Positions 1 to 10,862 of a DNA stretch of 64,000 nt are shown piece after piece. Source of the DNA: Pleodorina starrii (Eukaryota; Chlorophyta; Chlorophyceae; Chlamydomonadales; Volvocaceae). The position numbers and the translations under genes were made by a program. The stretch covers positions 1,478,501-1,542,500 of the forward strand of contig BRXU01000011.1 in NCBI GenBank assembly GCA_030267565.1, given 5' to 3'. Within the stretch, counting starts at the first letter, position 1, and each line of letters begins with the position of its first letter. The notes below the pieces were generated by a model. It searched no databases, was not told the origin of the DNA, and saw only the letters and a program-made list of their open reading frames with translations.

Positions 1-309
1 GTTGATCCCTTCAGTGCACTTTGCATGCATTTTCCAAAAACTATAATATTTACAATTATTTATAATCCAATCACAGGTGTCGGTTCAGGAATTCCGAGCT
101 TTTGAACACAGCGCGTGACAAATATGACGGCTGGCTCATGACAGAGCTGAAGGGGCAGAGCTGAAGGGCATCGCTGTCCACCGAGGTCCTCGACCATCAG
201 AAATCAGTATCATGGTCCTTCACCTGCCATAAGTCCAAGCCGCTGCTTTTTCGATGTACTGCTTTGATGGCGCTAGCAAGCAGCTGATGCCACACGCTCC
301 TGCTTTCCT

Positions 310-1518
310 TTGCGTTTCTTAGGCGTCATCACAACGAGCGAAATTATCGCTCTTTTAGCTCGTGCTCGTGCTCGCTCCCTTGAGCATCTGTCAATGCAGA
401 GCTTGCCATCTCCACGACAGTCCGTCGGCACCGGAAGCTTCCAGCTGCCAGCGCCATTCAGCGAGCCACCAACTGAGGCACAAACTCGGCTGCTGCTGCG
501 GCCAGATGTGCTCAAGGCAGAGCTGCCGGCGCCCCTCCCAAACGCAGCGAGCCCCTCAGTCGCCTCGACGTCCCTCATCAAGTCGCGCGTCACCCTCACC
601 GCCGATCCTTCCACCTCCGCCAACCGCGGCGGCGGCGGCGGCGGCGGCGGCCGCAGCATCACCGGAGCCGCTGTAAGCGACATGATCGGCGCCGAAGGCG
701 ACACAGGAAACCAGATCCAACCCACCGCGGTCCGCGCGATTCGGCTCCATCCCGTACTCCTGGAGCGCCTCCATTTGCGACCGCCCCGTGCCTTCTCCGA
801 CGGCGGAGGGGCGACGCCGCAGCCCCCGATGACGGCCGTTGTCCTGGGGCCTGGAGGCGCGCTGGTCACCTTGGCGCCGGTGTCTTTGGAGGCCCAGCAA
901 TGGGCGGAGGAGCAGCTGCGCGAGCGGACCCGGACAGCCACCGGCGCCGCCGCCGCCATCACCACCGCTGGCCCATCCGAAGCCGTAATCGTGAAGCAGG
1001 AACCTCGGGAAGGCGGCCTTGGAGCTGGGGCGGCGGCGGAAGCGGAAGCGGTGACGCAGACCAGCGGTGGAGTCGGTTGGCAGGGGCAGCCTCCGCCGCC
1101 GCAGCTGCGGCTGCGGCTGCAGCTGCCGCCGGAGCAGCTACCAAAGGCCGAAGTTCCGGAGCTGCAGCAAGTCTGCCAGCGCAGACTCACAGACAGCCAG
1201 CAGCAGCAGCAGCAGCCACAGCAGCAGCAGCGCTACCAAATACAAGCAGAGCTACGGCAGCAGCAACGGCAGCAGCAGCCACCCCATTCCCATCATCAAC
1301 AGCAGCAGCAGAAGCAGCAGAAGCAGAAGCAGAAGCAGCAGAAGCAGCAGAAGCAGCAGAAGCGGCAGCGAACATACGACCAGCCGCTGCATCAGGTCGA
1401 ATCCCAGCATCGGCAGCTTCAGCAGCAATGTCGGCAACAGCAACAGCCCAGCGACCAAGTGCAGGCAGACACAGGGTACCCGACGCCGCCGCTGCAGCAG
1501 CAGCAGCAGCAGCCGCAG

Positions 1519-1576
<58 letters not shown>

Positions 1577-2685
1577 GGCAGCAGCCTCCGCCGCAGCCGC
1601 TGCAGCAGAGGCAGCCGCAGACGCAGCCACAGCAGCAGCCGCAGCCGCAGCAGCCTCCGCCGCAGTCGCCGCAACCGCAGCTGAAGCTGCATCGGGCTGC
1701 TGCGGAGCCGGGGCAGCCAGGCATGGCACCATGGGCGCAGAAGCCAGCATTCCCAAACCGGGTGACGACGGGGCTGCCCCAGCGGGCCAAACAGCGATCG
1801 TCGCATGTACCCATGGCATCACCGCCGCCACCCCCGTCACTGTCCATGCCGCCGCCGCAGTCACTGCCAATGCCGCCGCCGCCGCCGCCGCAGTTGCCGC
1901 CAAGGCCGCCGCCACTGCAACCGCTGCAGATGTCGCCATCGCTGCCGCCGCCGCGGAATGCAGTGGGCATACAGGCGTCCCACCTGTCGCCCGAAAGCGA
2001 CCCTCGTTACGGACCGGCATCAATGCAACTGCTGCCGCCGCCGGCGCCGACACCACAGCCATCGCCGGCGCCAATGCTGCTGCTGACGCCGCGTTGGAGC
2101 GACGGCGGCCCATACCAGAGCTCCAGCCCCGCACCTTCCCGGGGCGGCCTCACGCTTTCCAGGCTTACCAGGCCTCATACGGCCGCAACTGGCACAGCAA
2201 CAGCAGCGACTGCAACAGCAGCAACAGCAACAGCAGCCGCAGCAGCCACAGCAGCATCCGCAGCAGCAGCAGCAGCTGCAGCAGGAGCATTAGCAGCATC
2301 TTGCACGCGAGGCGCTGCCCTTCCGGCTGCATGCCAGCCGAGCGCGGGCTCACCTGTTGTCGGCCAGCAGCAAATCTCGGCTTCCCTCTGCGGCCTGCCG
2401 CCGGCGCAGCAGCAGGCGCAGCAGCCATTACCGCAGTCCGGTGCGTGGCTGCAGCAGCCCCCGCCGCCCGAGGCAACCCCGCAAACTGCTGCCATGGGGG
2501 CGGCGCTCCAATCGGCCGCGGCTTCGGGCCGCGGTGACTGGGCCGCTCGGCCAGCCTCCCGCCAACAGGGCGCCGGCGGCGACGCGCGCGACGCCGACTG
2601 CGGCGCCGTTACTGACGCTGGCTGTATGCTCGACTGGTACGCGGCTTCGGCGTGGACGAGCAACCCCGCGGCGGCGCTCCGGTGA
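310..2685 (+). CDS. Gln-rich low-complexity protein, putative transcriptional regulator
   Basis: An open frame of 791 codons. The product is unrecognised. The first ~250 residues are of mixed composition and include VIVKQEPRE near residue 226, which fits the SUMO-acceptor consensus (hydrophobic-K-x-E) common in transcription regulators. Residues ~290-460 are Gln-rich with long polyQ runs, followed by Pro-rich stretches and an Ala/Thr repeat region. I prefer this frame because the mixed-composition N-terminus and KQEP motif occur only here; the other frames give homopolymers of Ala, Ser, Leu or Cys. The first exon may lie upstream, since a TTTCTTAG acceptor-like site sits at 314-321 and the ATG at 310 overlaps it. 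The 3' end may be the TGA at 2683 or a donor just before it. TGTAA, the polyadenylation signal used by volvocine algae, occurs at 2980-2984. No known DNA-binding domain is visible, so the regulatory role is inference. Confidence 0.5.
1194..1680 (+). repeat. CAG/CAA trinucleotide tracts
   Basis: Dense CAG repeats with CAA, AAG and CCG interruptions. The longest nearly pure CAG run is at about 1524-1571. They encode the polyQ region of the surrounding ORF and are candidates for length polymorphism. Confidence 0.9.
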
Positions 2686-3377
2686 CAGGTACTCTTCGGT
2701 CCCCCGGGTTAATAAAAAAAACCTAACCCTAAGTCCCCCGGGTCGCCCCCGCTGTCTTCTTTCCTTACCCCCCGGATCGCCGCGGCCGCGTGGGTTTTCC
2801 TTGTTGTCACTGTGGCGCGCACTGCCCGTCGGGCTGTACGTCTGAGACGGGGAAGACAGCAGGCGACAAAAGCCAGGCCTGTGTGGGGGTTCCTAACGTA
2901 TAGGTGTGTGGGTATGCCAAATATGGCTGTGTGTCGCTTATAAGCATCCTTATAACGAAGAAGCCACGGCGTGCGCCATTGTAAGCAGCAAGCAAAGGCG
3001 TAACCACGGATGCTCTTGGTGGTTGCGGTTGGAGCGCGGGAGGCTGGGGAGGCTGGGGAGCTAGCCGGGCGAGTGCCTGTTACGTCCCACAACGCCGGTA
3101 TGAACGAATCGGCGGTTTTCAGTGGACGAACCGCAGGATGGACGTGGCGCATGCCCGCAGCACCCAGGCCGGCGATGCAAATGATGAAGGCGCAGCGGGG
3201 ATGGGGAGGATTGAAGCGGGGCAGGTACTGTATGCGCGATGCGGTCATCTCGGGCGGTGGCGCCTCATCATGCGTGCGGCTTTCGACAGGGGCCGGCGGC
3301 GGCGTTGCGGCCGAACCCGCGCCGGCATCCATCGATCGCGGGAGAACGTTGGAAAACGTCTTTGGGACGTGGGGCGT

Positions 3378-3449
3378 ATACTGAAAGCATGGAGTGGGCG
3401 GGGCGGTGCATTCATACTGAAAGCATGGAGTGGGCGGGGCGGTGCATTC
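3378..3449. repeat. 36-bp tandem duplication
   Basis: Two identical adjacent copies of a 36-bp unit beginning ATACTGAAAGCATGG (3378-3413 and 3414-3449). Confidence 0.85.
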
Positions 3450-3715
3450 ATACAGCGCGTTGGGCGGACGCCGGCGGTTCGAAAACGGACAAAATATAAA
3501 GAAATTCCATCGTCTGCGGGTTTGTCCGAATAGGCGCGATGGATGTTGCTGCTCGGGGTTCCAGGGAAATTAGTGAGGGGCTGGAAGAGGGCGTTGGGTA
3601 ACGGAGCGGGCTGGCTGGTGGGTGATGTACTGCAGGTGGTACGGCAACTGGTACGGGAGTGCTTCAGGGCGCTCCTGCCGGCTGGGTCATGCATGTTTGC
3701 ACGTTTGCCTCTTAT

Positions 3716-3767
3716 GAGAATGCCTGAACGTGACCGCTCAAGAGAATGCCTGAACGAGACCGCTCAA
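3716..3767. repeat. 26-bp tandem duplication
   Basis: Two adjacent 26-bp copies beginning GAGAATGCCTGAACG, differing at one base (3716-3741 and 3742-3767). Confidence 0.8.
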
Positions 3768-3896
3768 AAGATGATAATGGGCACATCCAGTTCTTTGCAT
3801 CGAAGGGTGGGTGGGACTGTATAGCGGTATCGGCATTGAAGTCGAAAGTGGGCTCTCCAGGTAGGGTCGGCGTCGGACGTTTTCCGGAGAAGCGTC

Positions 3897-4036
3897 GGTT
3901 GGGACACAGGCATTTATGGGCACCAATCAAGCGTTGGGACACAGGCATTTATGGGCACCAATCAAGCGTTGAGACACAGGCATTTATGGGCACCAATCAA
4001 GCGTTGGCACACTGGCATTTATGGGCACCAATCAAG
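3897..4036. repeat. 35-bp direct tandem repeat, 4 copies
   Basis: Four head-to-tail copies at 3897-3931, 3932-3966, 3967-4001 and 4002-4036, containing CAGGCATTTATGGGCACCAA. Copies 1-3 differ by one or two bases and copy 4 is the most diverged. There are no spacers between units. Confidence 0.9.
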
Positions 4037-4574
4037 CACACGCGCTCAGGCCGCTTGCCTTTCCTTGGCGCGGTATGCCAAAATCGCCGCTGCATGCACG
4101 GCATTGCACCGCGCATTCATCGGTCCCCTCGTTGTTACCGACTGTCGTTCGACTTTTACCCCAATGGCAGCGGGGCGGCTTACGCTTGGAGCGTCTTGGA
4201 TATGCACGACCGCTGCCGTGCCGCATGCGGGCGTTCAATATGCGACCAAAATGAATCGTGTCGATCAATCAACCGCGTTGCATTCGCATAAATTGTTTCC
4301 GGCTTTCTCTTGTCGCGCGGAGGGAGACGTGCCCAGAGTCCAGTACAACGCACAGTTTACGACAAGTTAAGCCGTACATACACGCACTTGGCCAGCGCCG
4401 GCCAGCGCTCTGTGCCCAAGCAAAAGCTGTTGGGCCGCTGTTGGGCCGCCGCCGCCGCCGCCGCCTAGCAAATGTGTGGCGAGGGATACGTAGACTGGAG
4501 GTCGTTGCAGTGATGGTCGCTCGCTGTGGTGGTCGTGCCGGTCTGGAACGATTTCTGAGGAGGACGGCCTTTGT

Positions 4575-4606
4575 CACAGCGTACCCATCCAAAAGGGTAC
4601 GCTGTG
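4575..4606. repeat. Perfect 12-bp inverted repeat (hairpin)
   Basis: CACAGCGTACCC at 4575-4586 is followed after 8 bases by its exact complement GGGTACGCTGTG at 4595-4606. It sits 4 bp upstream of a 12-bp tandem array. It could be a terminator-like hairpin or the end of a small mobile element. Confidence 0.7.
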
Positions 4607-4610
4607 TCTG

Positions 4611-4670
4611 ACGGCCTTGCGCACGGCCTTGCGCACGGCCTTGCGCACGGCCTTGCGCACGGCCTTGCGC
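4611..4670. repeat. 12-bp tandem repeat, 5 copies
   Basis: Five perfect copies of ACGGCCTTGCGC. All frames stay open because the unit is a multiple of three. Confidence 0.9.
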
Positions 4671-6861
4671 CTTGCCCTGATGCGACGACCTCGGAATGGC
4701 ACCTTCGCCATTTTGCACGCAACCGAAAAAAACGTCTCGCAGTATGATAAGACCCAACAAAAAGGCACGGGTACATACATGCCGTATCAACTTGTTAGTC
4801 GTCGAAGGTGGGTCGTTGGTCGTTGTTGGTCGTTGCTGTTGTTGTTGTTGTTGTGGCCCTTTATGGCTGTGACAGTGTGCTCCAGACTCCGGAAGAATGT
4901 TCTTACAAATCTTACAAAGTGCTTTGGAGCTTCCAAGCTTACTTTTGCTGTCCGAAGAAGCCTCCGTTGGGGTGTTCTATTGGGAGGACCGGGGGGGTGG
5001 TCCAGGAGCGAGGAAATTTGCGCTTTCGTTTGGTTCGGTCGCCTAGGGTACGTAGCAAACGTACAAAACCTAGGCGACATCGTAAACATCGAACAGCTGA
5101 AAATCGATGTTGTAGCTCGCAAAATTTCGGTAGTGTGGAGAGCGACGATGGAGAGAGTGGACGGAGCGTCTCGGGTGGCGAGGTGCTTGGTGACGGCTGA
5201 CGGCCAGTTGCATGGCCATTTGTTTGGTGCGCGTGTATGTGTGCGCATGCCTTTATATGCGTTGTTGGTATGTGCATCCACACGTATATCCGCATGTTTG
5301 TCCGCAAACTTCCGTGCGCCGGTGTTGGGTGTGCGGGTGCCTGTGTTTATGTGTCAAGCTGCGCTTTCCAAGCTTTCCACGAGCAGGGAAGCATCTGTTT
5401 ACCGTTTTTGTATGTTTTCTAGGACGCTTCCGCTGCCGCGAACTGTCCACGGCGTCACACAATTTGAGCGACGTATCGAAATACTCGTCTTTCTGTTAGA
5501 TTTCTTTTGAGACGTCTTCCACAGCTTGAGGTGGCGCGATGGCACTTTGTCAAAGGCGTGATTTGTTAACAGTGTTAGCTTGTTATGTTGGGTTCCAGAC
5601 CCTCGTTCGGAGGGTCGAGCCGCGGTAGTTGTCAGACCGCGAGTGGAATTGAATGGCCGTTGGTTGAGAAATCGCCTTTTAGACTGCGTGATGTTCAATG
5701 TTTCGTTTCAAGGCAGAATTTAAATGGCTAACTCATTTACAGGTGGCCCAGGGTATCGTGACACACCGGGTACCTTATCTTGACAACCAGAGCGTCATTG
5801 GCCAAGCCGTTCTGGAAATGCATTCCACACGTAAAGACTAAAAGGTTCTTCAGCGGGACCTTAACCAAATACCAATCGTGTGGTCCCCGATTTCGGTTGT
5901 GGTCTCGGAAACATGCAAAGCAATCGTTGCCGGCAAAATGTGTCATTCAAGGAGCATGAACTCCTCAAGGACATTCAACTATATGCTTATAATATAGTCC
6001 AACAATAATACACCGCTTTACTGTCGTCTAATACAAACTTATATTAATGCGCATTAAGATGGCTAGTTGACACCGAGAGCAACACTAGAGCTAACCCAAC
6101 CAGATATGTCCGTCCCTTATAATGATGTTTTTGGGTACAATGGTGCAATCTAGGACGTCAATGCGCACGTATGCGGTCTCTACGGGCAGTTTTTGCACTG
6201 TGTCAGAATACCCTCGATTTTCGGAAACCGCACTTTTCTGACCCCGTCGCACATATCGCCGCATACTTCCTGCTCTCGTCCGAGTTTCATATCGCGGCTT
6301 AAGGGCCTCACAGAGGACATATACGGCCATGTACGGCCCGCGATTTAGGGTCAATGACGTCCGTTTGCTAATATTGCAAAGCATGTAAAGCTAAAGTGTG
6401 TCATAATACCCTGTGCCACCTGTACTCGGCATTATAAAGTTTGCTTGTGTGTTAATGCCAGGTCGATGTCGATGTCGTTCCGGCAAAACGGTGTGGTCCC
6501 GTTCGTTTCGTGTCTACGCCATTCGCCGCCCACCTTCCGCGCAGAACCCCAATCAAAGCTTCGAGGCAAGATTTCACATGCTGCATGATCTCTTTTTGAA
6601 TGTGTTGCAGAGACCAGCCGCGCGCATAAATAGCCGAAAGCGACTGGTTGTATAGCTTTTGGGGGCTTTTTGGCTCTGATGCAACCGGATGCTGTGTCAG
6701 GCATAAGCCACAGGTTTGTAACTACACGGATGGTCCCATGCGGAGCCGTACCGCCGCATTGCGTGCTGTAACGCCTTTGACCGCAGTTTGAATAGGCTAC
6801 AATCCACGCTAGATTCCACGCAGCTAGATACCAAGTGGTCTGGACTGCTAATAGTCCAGAG

Positions 6862-7618
6862 GTCTAGGGGTCGGCCTGGGGGTCGGCCTAGGGGTTGGCC
6901 TAGGGGTCGGCCTAGGGGTCGGCCTTGGGGTCGGCCTAGGGGTCGGCCTAGGGGTCGGCCTAGGGCTCGGCCTAGGGGTCGGTCTATGGGTCGGCCTATG
7001 GGTGGGCCTAGGGGTCGGCCTGGGGGTCGGCCTGGGGCTCGGCCTGGGGCTCGGCCTATGGGTCGGTCTATGGGTCGGCCTATGGGTGGGCCTAGGGGTC
7101 GGCCTTGGGGTCGGCCTAGGGGTCGGCCTAGGGGTCGGCCTAGGGGTCGGTCTATGGGTCGACCAAGGGGTCGGCCTATGGGTCGGTCTATGGGTCGGCC
7201 TAGGGGTCGGCCTATGGGTCGGCCTAGGGCCCGGCCTACGGGTCGGCCTAGGGGTCGGCCTATGGGTCGGCCTATGGGTCAGCATATGGGTCGGCCTATG
7301 GGTCGGCCTAAGGGTCGGTCAATAGGTCGGCCTATGGGTCGGTCTATGGGTCGGCCCATGGGTCGGCCTATGGGTCGGCCTATGGGTCGGCCTATGGGTC
7401 GGTATACGGGTCGGTCTATGGGTCGGTATACGGGTCGGTCTATGGGTCGGCCAATGGGTCGGCCTATGGGTCGGTCTATGGGTCGGCCTAGGGGTAGGTT
7501 TATAGGTCGATTTATGGGTCAGCATATGGGTCGACCTATGGGTCGGCTTATGGGTCGGTATACGGGTCGGTCTATGGGTCGGTCTATGGGTCGGTCTATG
7601 GGTCGGTCTATGGTGCTC
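6862..7618. repeat. 12-bp minisatellite of GGTCGGCCTATG type
   Basis: About 63 head-to-tail 12-bp units spanning ~760 bp. The consensus is GGTCGGCCTATG, alternating with GGTCGGCCTAGG and variants such as GGTCGGTCTATG and GGTCGGTATACG. On the + strand the array reads as Gly-Arg-Pro-Met/Arg repeats (frame 6788-7624); on the - strand as Pro-Thr-His-Arg repeats. The open frames follow from the repeat length and I see no evidence that either is a gene. Variants are partly blocked, with GG-ending units towards the left and TATG units towards the right, as expected from local unequal exchange. Confidence 0.9.
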
Positions 7619-7641
7619 CTCTGAGACCGCTGTTACAAGCT

Positions 7642-8422
7642 TACGCCAGCCCTACAAGCTTACGCTAGGGCTGGCGCCTCGGAGGGCGCCTCACCAGTCG
7701 CCACATGCAAAATGCACGTCCCCCACCACCGCACGTTCAGTCCCTGCTCATTGCTCATTTGGCGATGGACGGCTTTGCGGGCTTCCCCATGCACCGTGCG
7801 CAATTGGGAGGCCCAAATGTGGCGAGGTGCCCGTGCGGGGATACCATGTCGCAGGGTGACCGCATGCATCACTTTTGGGACTGCAGAGTAGCGCAACATT
7901 TGAGGTCGAAACTAGAGGGTGCGACCGGCGGCCACATCTCCCGATGTGAATTATGGCTGGCTGAGCCACCGGTAGGCATCGTAGGCAAGGTTTGGGATAT
8001 TGTTGTGCTGGCGGCAATGGTAGCGCTGGAACGAGGGCGGCAGTTGCTTTACAAGTCCCGGGCAGCCGCGCCCGATCAAGGTTTTTGCGATCGAGTAGGG
8101 ATTAGTATCGAAGCAGTTTTTTGGGAGCGCCTACGCTGTTTTGCGCTCGTTAGAGACGCCCGCGCGAACTGGGATGATGTCCCAAGCACCCACCCCTTCC
8201 TCCACACGGACGCGAACGGCCATATCCGTGCCAGGCTGCCACATTAGGCAGTGCCCTAGCACTAACCGCCGGTGGGTCCCATGGGACCAACCCTCCCTCA
8301 ATGATGAGCGGACACGAGGGAGGGTGCTGGTCTGCAGTCGGCAGGCCCGTGAGGTTCTGAGTTGACTCAGAATGCTCCAGCGCAGGACCCTAGTGGTCCC
8401 TCATTGTAACTCTCGCATCCTC
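7642..8422 (+). mobile_element. 5'-truncated LINE (non-LTR retrotransposon), 3' part
   Basis: The ORF at 7705-8247 (180 codons; the open frame extends slightly upstream) matches the C-terminal part of LINE reverse-transcriptase proteins. It has a CPCG...HHFWDC cysteine/histidine block, the zinc-binding zf-RVT type motif after the polymerase domain, followed by a Trp- and Leu-rich tail. The reverse-transcriptase core and everything 5' of it are missing; the sequence starts beside the minisatellite. The 3' untranslated segment runs to about 8422. Its last ~53 bp (from CTCAGAATGCTCCAGCGCAG) recur at 32730-32781, which supports a copied 3' end. Which LINE clade it belongs to cannot be told from this fragment. 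Confidence 0.65.
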
Positions 8423-10862
8423 ATTGCGGAGTACACGGGCACAGGGATTCTACCATTAACTGAGATCAGCACAGGTAGTACAGGTACCGGTAGTCAAAAA
8501 CTCGAAGATTCAAAGCGCGATTCATTGGCCGCATACCGCAGTCGGCACGGCCGCGCATCACGCGCTCTCGTCTCGTCTCTCGTAGCATTGGCTTTGGCTC
8601 GCCGTCACAACCGCGAAGCTCGCCGCCATCGCCGTGCCGTCGCGGGTCGGCCGCCGCTTCGCCGACCAAGAACGGGAGCACACCCAGCCCCTCGGGGTGG
8701 CGCGGCAACGAGTGCGCAACCCAACAACGGAAAGGACAAGCGGCGGTCCGCGTCCCGCGGCTGTCAACTCCCGACGGCGTGACCACCCCCTCTCATACAA
8801 AACGTCACCGCTTATCCCGTACCAGGGAGTGGGTGGGTCACAGTAACAGATAATAAGGGTTGCGGTGTTGTTCGAGAGTCCGTGCATATTATGTAGTAAT
8901 AAGTAAACGTTTGGCGGGGCTGCACGCCCCGCCCCGGGGTAAGGGCACGTGCTGTACACGCACGGCCCGTACACAGATCCGGCGGGACGAGCAAGCGCCG
9001 AGGTCGGACCCTGGCGGTCAAGTACCAGCAATACACAGCACGCCCTCAGCTGCCCCTCCCATCCACCCTTCCCCGGCGGCGCAGATTTCCCGGCCGATAT
9101 CCCCGCCAGGGCCTGCGCACCCGCACCCGCACCGCGTCGGGAAGGGGCTCGAAACTCCAGGACGCGCAACACGCGGCACACCATAGCTATCGCGCAGAGG
9201 CTGCCTGAAATGACGTTGATGCGGGCTAGGGCGGTACAGCCGGGTATCCCTAGCCCAGCAGATCCCAGCCGTCCACTCCGACCATGAGTCCGATCATGAC
9301 AGCCAGCCAGCTCGAAATCCGGGCCATGACCCTGGCCGCCGGCGGCGGCCAGCCGACGCCGCCAGACAGCCCAGCAGAGCCCTGCCGCCCAGCACTGACC
9401 CGCCGTCAGGGCCCCCCCCAAGGCTTTCCTCGGCCCTCCCTCCAACGCCCCAACTCTCGACGCCCCAACTCCGGCCAATTAAAGAACAACTTTGATGCAG
9501 CATGCCCCCTCTGCAACCACCATCCTCTGGGCGTATATGCAGTGCGTATATATCAGGTAATTAGGCGAATCAACTCCCACGCCGCCGCCCTGTGGGCCCT
9601 GCCCCAGACCCCAACATGGTTCAACAGGTTCCGCCCCAACACAGACCCCGCGGTGTTCCCGCCGCGAACGACGCAAACACGTCCCCACCTCCTCCCCGCC
9701 CACTTCCAAGGCAACGCCCCACAATAACTCTGCCGATGGCGCGCCGCGGGCCGTCAATGCGCACCAATCTGGGCCCACCACCCGCAGGATGGTCAGTGCA
9801 GAGGAGCCTGCCAGCGGGACAATCACAGACTCTTCCCCTCCCAACAATAATTTCCGGCCGGGAGGCGAAAAGCCGCCGCAAGGCCACGCAAACGCGCACA
9901 GCTGCATCTAACAGTACACATGCTCTTTCAACGACCGACCCCAGAGGGGCCTTGCTTTTGCCCTGCCCTGCCCCTCTCGGCTGTCCCCTCCAGATGAGAG
10001 GCGCCCACGGACCCCATTTGACGGACGGTCCGCGAGCCTCCTTCCCTCCCCTCCCCTCCTCCCCGGGAGCACGGCCGAGCCGGCCAGACCCCCCCCCCGC
10101 ACCATTGCGGCGCCCCCCCCTGGAGCGATACAGACATCCACCAAATGTCGCGGACGTTGCGGTTGATGGCAGTCTAGTAAACGTCGCAGAGCAGCCGCTG
10201 CGCCCAGCCTGGCCCAGATTCATATATATATGTATGGGGATGCCGGGTGAGGGCACCAAGGGGGTGTGCACCCGGGGGTGACGGGCGGGGCGCGGGGGCT
10301 CCAGGGGGGTGGTGGGTCGGTGGGTGTGGTCCGCGCAGTGCACTCTCACCCCACCCCACACCACCCCACCGCCACAAACGCGACCGCCCGGCAATATGCC
10401 CCGAGGGGAATCGCATGGAGTGATCCCACGCACACACGCACACACACACGGCCCGCGGGAGCCTTTTGCAAAAGGACCACAAACGCCGCGCGGCCGCACG
10501 CCCCCACGAACAGACAGACAGACAGACATTGAGACGGACATTGAGACGGACGGACGCACGGCCAGCCCAGGCAGACGGAGCCAAGTTGGTTTGATGCGAC
10601 CGTGGTGGTGGTGAGATGCCGGTGAGCGCACAGGCGCACCCAGCCACGTCTGCCGATGCGCCGCGTGCTGCTGCTGCTGCTGCTGCCGCTATCCCAACCT
10701 ATCCTATCCCATCCAATCCCGCATGGCGGCCCTCCAGATGGTACGACAGGACCCGAGGGACGTTGTCGTCAGCGGCGGCGGCGGCGACGCCGCCGCTGCT
10801 GCCGCCCCCAGCCACCGCCGCCCCCACGCCCACTGCCGAGCTGCCCTCCCGCCCGCCTGCCC
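8423..10862. other. Spacer without a supported gene
   Basis: Several long open frames occur on both strands (for example 8558-9478 minus and 9621-10631 minus), but they overlap each other, are Pro/Arg/Gly/Cys-rich and show no domain or splice structure. CA-rich tracts lie at 10428-10450 and GACAGACA-type tracts at 10512-10555. The last part must contain the 3' untranslated region of the downstream minus-strand kinase gene. Confidence 0.5.

Larger units (their letters stand above)
2686..6780. other. Gene-poor spacer with several small tandem repeats
   Basis: No exon set with consistent splice sites and composition could be assembled here. The part from about 4.7 to 6.8 kb is clearly richer in A+T than the genes. 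Open frames of 100-300 codons exist but lack recognisable domains and change character along their length. Small tandem duplications and a perfect hairpin are listed separately. Confidence 0.5.

Noticed and set aside
900..2537. 545-codon Ala/Ser-rich frame overlapping the Gln-rich ORF
   Set aside because: It is the +1 reading of CAG repeats (GCA/AGC), and its non-repeat parts look random.
2700..2730. AACCTAACCCTAA as telomere repeat
   Set aside because: Not the TTTTAGGG type and only one imperfect unit; chance match.
3897..4036. CRISPR-like array of 35-bp repeats
   Set aside because: Units are directly adjacent without spacers, and the genome is eukaryotic.
4617..5510. 297-codon plus-strand frame
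   Set aside because: Begins in a tandem repeat, then runs through AT-richer DNA with no domain, no splice sites and codon use unlike the real genes.
6788..7624. 278-codon Gly-Arg-Pro repeat protein
   Set aside because: The frame is a consequence of a 12-bp tandem repeat. The opposite strand is also open and no non-repeat coding sequence flanks it.
8558..9478. 306-codon minus-strand frame
   Set aside because: Overlaps equally long frames on the other strand, is rich in Arg/Gly/Ala/Cys and has no recognisable motif.
9621..10631. 336-codon minus-strand frame
   Set aside because: Crosses simple CA/GA tracts and shows no domain or conserved pattern; likely a GC-rich chance frame.
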